A DNA stretch of 21,142 bases from an uncultured Christensenella sp. (GTDB lineage Bacteria; Bacillota; Clostridia; Christensenellales; Borkfalkiaceae): the NCBI GenBank assembly GCA_905212395.1, contig CAJMEI010000003.1, forward strand, positions 1-21,142. Reading direction: 5' to 3'. Made by a program: the position numbers and the translations under genes. The notes below the pieces were generated by a model. The model saw only the letters and a list, made by a program, of their open reading frames with translations, searched no databases and was not told the origin of the DNA. Below are positions 14,728 to 21,142 of the stretch, in pieces (position 1 is the first letter of the stretch; every line of letters begins with the position of its first letter).

Positions 14728-15426
14728 TTACTTTTTACAAGAATTTACAAACGCTTTAAATATTTTTTTGCTTTCTACTAAATTATACGAGTATTCGGGA
14801 TGCCACTGCACTGCTAAAACGAATTTTTTGTCTGCTAAATACGCCCCTTCCGTTATTCCGTCTTCCGAAACGGCGCATAAAGTAAGTTTTTCGCTTAAAC
14901 TTTTTACCGCTTGATGATGATAACTATTTACTTGCAATTTTCTTTTTCCTACAATTTTATCTAACAAGCTGTTTTTAACTATTGTTACGCTATGTACTCC
15001 CCTATCGTATGGCGGTTGCATATGGTGTTCTATTTTCGTAACCACTTGTAAGTCTTGATATAGCGTTCCGCCAAAATACGCGTTTAAAAATTGTAATCCC
15101 CTACATATTCCTAACACGCTTTTATTTTGCTTTAACGCAATATCTAATAGTATTTTTTCCTGTTCATCTAGCTTTGAACATATTTCTCCACATAAATCCT
15201 GTTTTTCTTCGCCGTAAAAGCAGGGATTTACGTCTTGTCCGCCTGTTATAAGCAATCCGTCGGAACAATCAAGCAAGCGTTTTAAAGAGACTTTATCGGT
15301 CGTTAAAGGCAACATAAAAGGGATTGCTCCGCTAGACGATAAGGCGTTAAAATATTCGTGAAGCATCCATAAAGAGTTTCTTTCTTTGTCTACGAGCGGT
15401 GTTACCGCAATTATCGGTTTTTTCAT
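14728..15426 (-). CDS. Class I glutamine amidotransferase-like gamma-glutamyl hydrolase (PuuD/peptidase C26 family)
   Basis: A 232-residue single-domain class I amidotransferase fold. The nucleophile elbow GICRGLQ places Cys108, and the catalytic His209/Glu211 lie in QWHPE. ITGGQDVNP (60-68) and NSYHHQAV (167-174) are characteristic of the peptidase C26 group, which includes gamma-glutamyl-gamma-aminobutyrate hydrolase PuuD and other gamma-glutamyl amide hydrolases. No puu pathway gene is nearby, so the true substrate is unknown; hydrolysis of some gamma-glutamyl compound to glutamate is the cautious reading. AAAGGAG precedes the ATG. It forms its own unit with a terminator, and candidate promoter boxes upstream are weak. 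Family is secure, substrate is not. Confidence 0.9.
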   Translation of the reverse strand: MKKPIIAVTPLVDKERNSLWMLHEYFNALSSSGAIPFMLPLTTDKVSLKRLLDCSDGLLITGGQDVNPCFYGEEKQDLCGEICSKLDEQEKILLDIALKQNKSVLGICRGLQFLNAYFGGTLYQDLQVVTKIEHHMQPPYDRGVHSVTIVKNSLLDKIVGKRKLQVNSYHHQAVKSLSEKLTLCAVSEDGITEGAYLADKKFVLAVQWHPEYSYNLVESKKIFKAFVNSCKK

Positions 15427-15538
15427 ACATTCTCCTTTATCAAAAAAAATTTTAACTTTATTTAATCTTTTTAAAAAATCAAAATAATTCGTTGCAAAAA
15501 TTTAATCAATTTTTAAAAAAATCAATACGTTACGTTGT

Positions 15539-15577
15539 AAAAAATGCAAAAAGACGCTCTCTTACGAGAACGCCTTT
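15539..15577 (-). terminator. Terminator of the glyA-citrate synthase operon
   Basis: In the minus-strand transcript a 12-bp stem (15577-15566 with 15561-15550, two G-U pairs) is closed by a GUAA loop, followed by a U-rich tail interrupted by GCA. It lies 30 bases after the citrate synthase stop. Confidence 0.85.
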
Positions 15578-15607
15578 GTTCTAAATATAAAAATTACTTT
15601 TTATCAA

Positions 15608-16978
15608 TTATTTTCTTTTATCGAGCGGAATAAATTCCTTTCTCGGTGCGACTGCGATATACGCAGGACGGATAAGTTTTCCGTTATTAGCAATTTCTTC
15701 TAGTCTATGCGCCGACCAACCTACGATTCTTGCAACGGCAAATAACGGCGTGTACAATTCTTCGGGGATATTTAAAGTTTTATATATGTATCCCGAGAAA
15801 AAGTCTAGGTTTGCGCAAGTGCCTTTTACCGTGTTTTTTCTTTCTTGAATTAGTTTGGGAGCAAGTTTATAAACTAGCGAATAAACTTCGTAATCCTTTT
15901 GGTCTTCGGGTTGAACGCCTAATTCTTCTACCATTTGCTTTAAAATATTAGCTCTTGGGTCGGACAAAGAATATATTGCGTGTCCCATTCCGTAAATAAG
16001 ACCTTTTTTATCGAACGCTTTTTTATCCAAAATCTTTTTAAGATATTCGCCAACGGTTTTTTCGTTTATATTTTTTACGTTATCCAAAATATCTTGCATC
16101 ATTTTGGCAACCATTATGTTAGCTCCGCCGTGTTTCGGTCCTTTTAACGAGCCTAGCGACGCCGCCATTGTGGAATAGGAATCCGTACCCGTACTTGTTA
16201 CGACGTGAGTTGTAAACGTAGAGTTATTACCACCGCCGTGTTCCATTTGTAAAACTAAGCACGCGTCTAGCATTAAAGCTTCTTCCCTAGTAAATTTATT
16301 GCTACCCCTTAACATATAAAGGATATTTTCCGCAGTGGAAAGTTCCTTTTTAGGATAACGGATAGAAAGCGTTTTCATTTTATAATAATGCCTATACGCT
16401 TGATAAGAATAAACTGCCATTAAGGGCATTAAAGCAATTAGTTGCAATGATTGACGGAATACGTTTTTAAGAGTTATATCGTCGGCTTTATCATCGTAAG
16501 AATAAAGCATTAAAATACATCTCGATAAAGAAATCATCATGTTTTGCGCGGGCGCTTTTAAGATTATATCTCTAACGAAACTATTAGGTAATTTTCTTAG
16601 TTCAGCAAGCAATTCGCAAAATTCGTTTAATTGCTTTTTGTTGGGTAAAACTCCGCATAAAAGCAAATACGTTACTTCTTCAAACCCGAATCTATCCGAT
16701 TTACGAAGATGTGCGAAAATATCGTAAACGGAAATCCCCCTATAATACAATTCGCCTTCTATCGGTTTTCTCTCTCCGTTTTCGGTTTTAAAACCGTTTA
16801 TTTCGGAAATTTCGGTTAAACCCGTAACTACGCCTACTCCGCGGGAATCTCTTAATCCCCTATATACCTTATATTTTTCGTATAACTCGTTTTCTATAAT
16901 GTCGGACTTAAAGCCCAAACTGCTTAATTCTTCAAACTTCGAATCCAAAGTATCTAAATATTTATAAAAATGCTCCAT
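15608..16978 (-). CDS. Citrate synthase
   Basis: Condenses acetyl-CoA and oxaloacetate to citrate, which gives carbon for 2-oxoglutarate and glutamate. The 456-residue all-helical protein has the catalytic set of the Si-type family: His247 in MEHGGGNNSTF, His283 in GPKHGGAN, and Asp392 in NLDFFSG. The segment GMGHAIYSLSDPRA (329-342) has Ala-Ile where most citrate synthases have Arg-Val after the His (GHRVY), marking a divergent clostridial-type clade; a 2-methylcitrate synthase role is less likely without prp genes. AAGGAAGG at the end of glyA precedes the ATG, nine bases after the glyA stop, so both belong to one transcript. No isocitrate dehydrogenase or aconitase is in view. Confidence 0.93.
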   Translation of the reverse strand: MEHFYKYLDTLDSKFEELSSLGFKSDIIENELYEKYKVYRGLRDSRGVGVVTGLTEISEINGFKTENGERKPIEGELYYRGISVYDIFAHLRKSDRFGFEEVTYLLLCGVLPNKKQLNEFCELLAELRKLPNSFVRDIILKAPAQNMMISLSRCILMLYSYDDKADDITLKNVFRQSLQLIALMPLMAVYSYQAYRHYYKMKTLSIRYPKKELSTAENILYMLRGSNKFTREEALMLDACLVLQMEHGGGNNSTFTTHVVTSTGTDSYSTMAASLGSLKGPKHGGANIMVAKMMQDILDNVKNINEKTVGEYLKKILDKKAFDKKGLIYGMGHAIYSLSDPRANILKQMVEELGVQPEDQKDYEVYSLVYKLAPKLIQERKNTVKGTCANLDFFSGYIYKTLNIPEELYTPLFAVARIVGWSAHRLEEIANNGKLIRPAYIAVAPRKEFIPLDKRK

Positions 16979-16987
16979 AAGCCTTCC

Positions 16988-18145
16988 TTATATGTTTTTT
17001 TGCATTTGTTTTATAATTTCGTCAATTTTATCTGCAATCTTGATAAAATCTTCTTTTCCGTAACCTTTGGTTGTCATTGCAGGCGTACCTATTCTTACAC
17101 CGCTGGTTTGGAAAGGCGACCTAGTTTCGTTAGGAACGCAGTTTTTATTTAAAGTAATGCCGTATTCTTCAAGTCCGTTTTGAACTTCTTTACCCGACAA
17201 GCCCGTATCGGTTAAATCTACTAGGAATAAGTGATTATCCGTTCCGCCCGTTACTACTTTATATCCGTTTTGAATAAAACGGTCGCACATAGCCTTAGCG
17301 TTTTCTACGACTCTTCCGATATATTCTTTATATTCGGGCTTTAAATCTTCTTCCGCGCAAATTGCTTTTCCCGCAATAACGTGTTGCAAAGGTCCGCCTT
17401 GCGAGCCTGGAAATACAGCGCTATCAACTCTTTTGGCAAGTTCGGGCTTACAGAAAATCATTCCGCCCCTTGGTCCTCTTAAAGTTTTATGAGTCGTTGT
17501 GGTTATTACGTCGGCAAATCCGAACGGAGAAGGATGATATCCCGTTGCGACTAAACCTGCAATATGCGCTATATCTACCATAAAATACGCGCCTACGGAA
17601 TCAGCGATTTCTTTAAATCTTTTAAAATCAATAACTCTCGAATACGCGCTCGCCCCTGCCATTATTAGCTTAGGTTTATGTTTTAAGGCAAGTTCTTGCG
17701 CTTGGTTATAATCTATATATCCGTTTTTATCTACTCCGTAAAATACGAAATTATATAATTTCCCGCTAAAATTTACGGGAGAACCGTGCGTTAAGTGCGC
17801 GCCGTTGTTAAGTTCCATACTTAAAACGGTATCCCCCGGGTTGATTAAAGCCATATAGCCGGCAAAGTTTGCGTTGCTTCCGCTATGAGGTTGTACGTTA
17901 ACGTGGTAGTCCGTATTAAAAACTTTTTGCCATGTTTGTTGACAATAACTTTCTAATTCGTCGCAGTTTACGCATCCGCCGTAATATCTTTTCCCCGGAT
18001 AACCTTCGGAGTATTTATTTGTAAGACAAGAACCGACAGCCTTTAAAATATCTTCGCTTACAAAATTTTCGCTTGCGATTAACTCTACGGTAGAGTTTTG
18101 TCTTTTTTGTTCCTTTTCAATAATATCGAATACTATACTTGACAT
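16988..18145 (-). CDS. glyA: Serine hydroxymethyltransferase
   Basis: A PLP enzyme converting serine and tetrahydrofolate to glycine and methylene-tetrahydrofolate, the main one-carbon source for purine and thymidylate synthesis. The start at 18145 (MSSIVFDIIEKEQ), with AAAGGAG six bases upstream, gives 385 residues, somewhat shorter than the usual 410-420 with trims at both ends. Motifs are ELIASENFVS (21-30), NKYSEGYPGKRYYGG (43-57), HSGSNAN (87-93), PLP-contacting Asp191/His194 (DIAHIAG), Schiff-base Lys220 in TTTTHKTLRGPRGG and the C-terminal VRIGTPAMTT. An upstream in-frame ATG at 18265 would place the promoter inside the coding region, so I rejected it. It leads an operon with citrate synthase. 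The short leader holds no glycine riboswitch. Confidence 0.97.
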   Translation of the reverse strand: MSSIVFDIIEKEQKRQNSTVELIASENFVSEDILKAVGSCLTNKYSEGYPGKRYYGGCVNCDELESYCQQTWQKVFNTDYHVNVQPHSGSNANFAGYMALINPGDTVLSMELNNGAHLTHGSPVNFSGKLYNFVFYGVDKNGYIDYNQAQELALKHKPKLIMAGASAYSRVIDFKRFKEIADSVGAYFMVDIAHIAGLVATGYHPSPFGFADVITTTTHKTLRGPRGGMIFCKPELAKRVDSAVFPGSQGGPLQHVIAGKAICAEEDLKPEYKEYIGRVVENAKAMCDRFIQNGYKVVTGGTDNHLFLVDLTDTGLSGKEVQNGLEEYGITLNKNCVPNETRSPFQTSGVRIGTPAMTTKGYGKEDFIKIADKIDEIIKQMQKNI

Positions 18146-18178
18146 ATAAAACTCCTTTCTAACACTTTTACATTTTTT

Positions 18179-18207
18179 ATTATATATAAAAATGCGAAAA
18201 TTGTCAA
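18179..18207 (-). promoter_or_regulatory. Promoter of glyA-citrate synthase
   Basis: On the minus strand a perfect TTGACA (18202-18207) and a perfect TATAAT (18179-18184) are separated by 17 bases. The predicted start near 18172 leaves a leader of about 27 nt. Confidence 0.88.
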
Positions 18208-18388
18208 ACAAAATAGCCTTGTTTATCCCGTTACGCTGTTTTTTACCATAAATAATACAAATCAATAATATACCTTTTATATATACATGCTAATATTGAA
18301 CAAAAAATAGATTTATTTAAAAAAACAAAACCTATTAAATTTTTAGATATTTTAAGCTCAAAAAATTAAAAGTTTTAAAAATAAGCGC

Positions 18389-18415
18389 AAAAAAACTGCC
18401 GTTTATTACGGCAGT
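18389..18415 (-). terminator. Terminator of the small P-loop gene
   Basis: A perfect 8-bp stem ACTGCCGT/ACGGCAGT (18415-18408 and 18402-18395) with a 5-base loop, followed on the minus strand by six further T residues (18394-18389). It lies 20 bases after the stop at 18435. Confidence 0.92.
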
Positions 18416-18434
18416 AAAAATTTGATTTTATTTT

Positions 18435-18839
18435 TTAGTTTGCGAATTTCTTAACGAAATCGGGCATAGAAACGAAGTCTGAACTGATAGTTAAAACAAT
18501 TTTAACGTTTTTATCGGCTTTTTCTAAATCGTCGAAAACAGGTTTTAAATCAACCAAATTACATTCGGCAATTCTTGCGATTCCGTCTATAAAAAGATAT
18601 TCTATATCGTTATTTACCGCAAGCATACCTTTTATAAATCCGCGTAATTGTTCCACGTTATTTATACCGTATTCGTCAGCAAATACGCATTTAACCGCGA
18701 AATCTATCGCTACCGAATACCCACCGGACTTAGCAAGGAATACGACGTTGCCTTTTGCGTTTTTAACGCTTTCGTTTACTTTTTCAAGTATAATTTTAGT
18801 TTTACCCGTGCCTTTTGGTCCGTAAATCAAAGAAATCAT
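18435..18839 (-). CDS. Small P-loop NTPase-like protein of unknown function
   Basis: I do not recognise a characterised function. The 134-residue protein begins with a strand and a clear Walker A motif GPKGTGKT (7-14). A second hydrophobic strand (NVVFLAK, 31-37) follows, then a Walker B-like YLFIDG (81-86) after a helix, and a final strand (KIVLTISS, 113-120). This is a minimal P-loop fold about half the size of most NTPase domains, with no extra domain, membrane segment or signal peptide. The layout recalls small conserved clostridial proteins sometimes annotated loosely as PilT- or ATPase-like; that resemblance is from memory. I chose the ATG at 18839 because GGAGG lies eight bases upstream; the ATG at 18854 has no comparable site. 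It has its own likely promoter and terminator. Confidence 0.85.
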   Translation of the reverse strand: MISLIYGPKGTGKTKIILEKVNESVKNAKGNVVFLAKSGGYSVAIDFAVKCVFADEYGINNVEQLRGFIKGMLAVNNDIEYLFIDGIARIAECNLVDLKPVFDDLEKADKNVKIVLTISSDFVSMPDFVKKFAN

Positions 18840-18868
18840 ATAAAAGACCTCCAAAGTTATTTGACTAT

Positions 18869-18897
18869 ATTTTATACTAAAATTCCTTGATTTTCAA
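18869..18897 (-). promoter_or_regulatory. Likely promoter of the small P-loop gene
   Basis: On the minus strand TTGAAA (18892-18897) and TAAAAT (18869-18874) are separated by 17 bases, with TATAAA overlapping the -10 box. It is weaker than the other promoters here. No strong terminator lies between the aminotransferase stop at 18922 and this site, so some read-through is also possible. Confidence 0.6.
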
Positions 18898-18921
18898 TAG
18901 TTTTTTGAAATTTCCTTCAGA

Positions 18922-20109
18922 TTATTTTAATTTCTTTATAAAGTTAGCTATTCTTTCTATTCCGAGTTTAATATCGTCTTTATTTATAGCGTAAGAAAGT
19001 CTTATAAAGTTGTCGTTTTCAAAAGGAAGTCCGGGAATTACGGCAACTCCCGCGTTTAGCAACTGTTTTGCAAATTCTACGCTGGTTAAAATTTTAATTC
19101 CGTTATGGTGTTTACCCAAATATTTTTCAATATTTACGAAAACGTAAAACGCGCCTTGCGGATTTATGTAGTCTAAACCGTACTCGTCTAATTGAGCGGT
19201 TATAAAATCCTTTCTATCTTGGAAAATCGCAGTCATTTCCGAAATGAATTCGTCGCCTTTATTCAACGCTTCTACCGACGCGTATTGAGCGATTGAGTTA
19301 GCATTACTCGTAGTATGGCTTTGAACGTTGTTTATAACCCTTGCAATTTCTTCGTCGCACGCAAGATAGCCTATTCTCCAACCCGTCATAGCGTAAGCTT
19401 TGGATACGCCGTTTATAACGATGGTGAGTTTTTTAATTTCTTCCCCAAGCGACGCGATAGATACGTGTTTTGCTCCGTCGTAAACGAGTTTTTCGTAGAT
19501 TTCATCGCTGATTACGTATATGTTATGTTTAACGATAACCTCCGCTATTTCTTCTAATTCTTCTTTAGAATAAACGACTCCCGTAGGATTAGACGGCGAA
19601 TTTAAAATTAAACAAGCGGTTTTAGAAGTAATAGCGTCTTCTAAGCTTTTTGCCGTAATTTTATAGTTAGTTTCTTTCGATGTTTGTAAAAATACGCTTT
19701 TACCACCGCATAATTTTACTTGCTCGTTATAAGTTAGCCAACAAGGACAAGGAATTATAACTTCGTCCCCTTCGTCTACAACGGCGAACAAAGCGTGATA
19801 TAAACTCGCCTTTGCGCCCGTAGAAATTATTATGTTTTTAGGAGAATACTCTAAATCGTTATCTCTTTTAAATTTCTCGCAAATTGCTTTTTTAAGTTCT
19901 GGCATACCCGAAGAAGGAGTGTATCTCGTAAATCCTTTATCCAAAGCTTCTTTTGCGGAATTTCTAATAAATTCGGGAGTGGTAAAGTCGGGTTCGCCCG
20001 CCGTAAAACCTATTACCGATATTCCTTCCGCTTTCATTTGTTTTGCTTTTGCCGATATTTCCAAAGTCATCGACGCGGGAATTTGTCCTGCTCTATGCGA
20101 TATTTTCAT
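18922..20109 (-). CDS. Class I PLP aminotransferase, aspartate aminotransferase type
   Basis: A fold-type I aminotransferase of 395 residues, most like the bacterial AspC/AspB (subgroup Ib) enzymes that exchange amino groups between aspartate and 2-oxoglutarate. Residues visible are GEPDF (39-43), NSPSNPTG with Asn174, SDEIY with Asp202, Schiff-base Lys237 in SKAYAMTGWRIGY, and the substrate-carboxylate Arg370 in FIRLSYA. Exact substrate preference (aspartate, aromatic or alanine) cannot be fixed from motifs. Its ATG directly follows the release factor 1 stop (TAA then ATG, no gap), with GGAGG inside the end of prfA, so the two are translationally coupled. It would tie the window's glutamate supply to aspartate synthesis. 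Confidence 0.93.
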   Translation of the reverse strand: MKISHRAGQIPASMTLEISAKAKQMKAEGISVIGFTAGEPDFTTPEFIRNSAKEALDKGFTRYTPSSGMPELKKAICEKFKRDNDLEYSPKNIIISTGAKASLYHALFAVVDEGDEVIIPCPCWLTYNEQVKLCGGKSVFLQTSKETNYKITAKSLEDAITSKTACLILNSPSNPTGVVYSKEELEEIAEVIVKHNIYVISDEIYEKLVYDGAKHVSIASLGEEIKKLTIVINGVSKAYAMTGWRIGYLACDEEIARVINNVQSHTTSNANSIAQYASVEALNKGDEFISEMTAIFQDRKDFITAQLDEYGLDYINPQGAFYVFVNIEKYLGKHHNGIKILTSVEFAKQLLNAGVAVIPGLPFENDNFIRLSYAINKDDIKLGIERIANFIKKLK

Positions 20110-21142
20110 TTAGTTTTCCTCCGATTGTAAAGATAATTTTACTTCCCTATCAGCTATTGCCAAAGCTTGAACCATTTCTTCTATGTTTCCTGCCAAAAAG
20201 CTTTCTAAATTGTGTAGAGTTAAACCTATTCTATGGTCGGTTACCCTGCCTTGCGGGAAATTATACGTTCGTATTCTTTCCGACCTGTCGCCCGTGCCTA
20301 CTTGATTTTTTCTATTTTCGGCGTACTGCGACTTATATTGTTGGCTATAATAGTCGTAAACTCTACTTTTCATAACTTTCATAGCTTTTTCTCTGTTTTT
20401 TATTTGAGAACGCTCGTCTTGGCAATTTACTACTATTCCCGTGGGAATATGAACCATTCTTATACACGATTCTGTTTTATTTATATGCTGACCGCCAGCT
20501 CCGCTGCTACGACAAGTTTCTATAATCAAGTCCTTTTCATCTAAATTTACTTCTACGTCTTCTACTTCGGGAAGAACGGCTACGGTACAAGTTGACGTGT
20601 GAATTCTGCCTTGCGATTCGGTTTCGGGAACTCGTTGAACTCTATGAACTCCGCTTTCGAACTTTAATTTTGAATACGCGTTTTTACCGCTTATGGAAAA
20701 TACGACTTGTTTTATGCCGCCGAGTTCGGTTTCGTTACTTTCTATTTCTTCCGCTTTCCATCTGTTTTTATCGGCGTAGTTTACGTACATTCTATATAAT
20801 TCGTAAGCAAATAAAGCCGCTTCTTCTCCGCCTGCGCCCGCCCTTATTTCCAAAATAACGTTTTTTTGGTCGTTAGGGTCTTTGGGAAGTAAAAGAATTT
20901 TTAATTCGGCTTCTTTTTCTTCTAATTTTTGCTTGCAAGACAAAATTTCTTCTTCTAAAAGCTCTTTCATATCCCTATCGGATTCGTCTTTTAATGCTTG
21001 TTTTGCTTGCTCTTGCTCTTCCGCTATCTTTTTATATTCAAGATATTTTTCGGCGGTTTCTTCTATTTCCGCACGCTCTTTTGTAAGTTTAGTCCAAGTG
21101 TCTATTTGACTAATTACGCTAGGGTCGGAAATTTGCTCCGTT
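20110..21142 (-). CDS. prfA: Peptide chain release factor 1 (5' end beyond the window)
   Basis: Release factor 1 reads UAA and UAG and triggers peptide release. The frame is open to the right edge and 343 residues are visible, so only about 10-20 N-terminal residues are missing; an internal Met at 20970 is not the start. The N-terminal helical domain (ISDPSVISQ..., Lys/Glu-rich coiled coil) is followed by RVQRVPETESQGRIHTS, whose P-E-T fits the RF1 P-x-T anticodon tripeptide rather than the RF2 SPF. The catalytic GGQ in SSGAGGQHINKTES and the downstream CQDERSQIKNREKA are intact. The stop abuts the aminotransferase ATG. Genes upstream cannot be seen. Confidence 0.97.
   Translation of the reverse strand, partial: TEQISDPSVISQIDTWTKLTKERAEIEETAEKYLEYKKIAEEQEQAKQALKDESDRDMKELLEEEILSCKQKLEEKEAELKILLLPKDPNDQKNVILEIRAGAGGEEAALFAYELYRMYVNYADKNRWKAEEIESNETELGGIKQVVFSISGKNAYSKLKFESGVHRVQRVPETESQGRIHTSTCTVAVLPEVEDVEVNLDEKDLIIETCRSSGAGGQHINKTESCIRMVHIPTGIVVNCQDERSQIKNREKAMKVMKSRVYDYYSQQYKSQYAENRKNQVGTGDRSERIRTYNFPQGRVTDHRIGLTLHNLESFLAGNIEEMVQALAIADREVKLSLQSEEN

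Noticed and set aside
18146..18265. N-terminal extension of serine hydroxymethyltransferase from 18265
   Set aside because: A perfect promoter and the ribosome binding site lie inside this stretch, and the family N-terminus starts at 18145.
18146..18434. Glycine riboswitch or small gene upstream of glyA
   Set aside because: The leader is about 27 nt. The rest of the gap is A/T-rich with only the promoter and the upstream gene's terminator.

Overview
The window reads as chromosomal DNA from an anaerobic, AT-rich member of the Bacillota, most likely class Clostridia. Four things suggest this: intergenic DNA that is nearly pure A/T, AGGAGG-type ribosome binding sites with TTGACA-17-TATAAT promoters, the pairing of an ANTAR regulator with a short type I glutamine synthetase, and an archaeal-type split glutamate synthase. 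A finer placement (for example an uncultured gut lineage) cannot be justified from the sequence. No mobile element, CRISPR array, tRNA or rRNA was seen.

Region 1 (94-10206, minus strand) is a long nitrogen-assimilation gene run transcribed right to left. It begins with five genes for a split glutamate synthase: class II amidotransferase, FMN/Fe-S synthase, four-cluster ferredoxin, FAD/NAD(P) oxidoreductase and GXGXG domain. A type I glutamine synthetase, an ANTAR RNA-binding regulator, CTP synthase and GMP synthase follow. GuaA also has its own consensus promoter.

Region 2 (10207-10653) is a 447-base divergent control region. It holds a perfect-consensus promoter for each direction. Each promoter is followed, before the first start codon, by a strong intrinsic terminator, so both nitrogen operons look attenuated. 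The ANTAR protein encoded in the leftward operon is the obvious candidate antiterminator.

Region 3 (10654-14568, plus strand) carries a type III glutamine synthetase (glnN) and an ammonium channel fused to a C-terminal PII signal domain, closed by a perfect 12-bp terminator.

Region 4 (14648-21142, all minus strand) holds four transcription units: a class I glutamine amidotransferase-like peptidase (PuuD family); glyA plus citrate synthase; a small uncharacterised P-loop protein with its own promoter and terminator; and aspartate-type aminotransferase downstream of release factor 1, which runs off the right edge.

Together, Amt-PII imports and senses ammonium, two glutamine synthetases fix it, and the split GOGAT moves the amide nitrogen to 2-oxoglutarate. 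Citrate synthase feeds carbon toward 2-oxoglutarate. PyrG and GuaA spend glutamine on nucleotides, and the aminotransferase passes on glutamate nitrogen. The most unusual points are the paired leader terminators next to an ANTAR gene, the receiver-like domain lacking its phospho-acceptor Asp, a Lys at the flap-Glu position of the type I glutamine synthetase, and the Amt-PII fusion.
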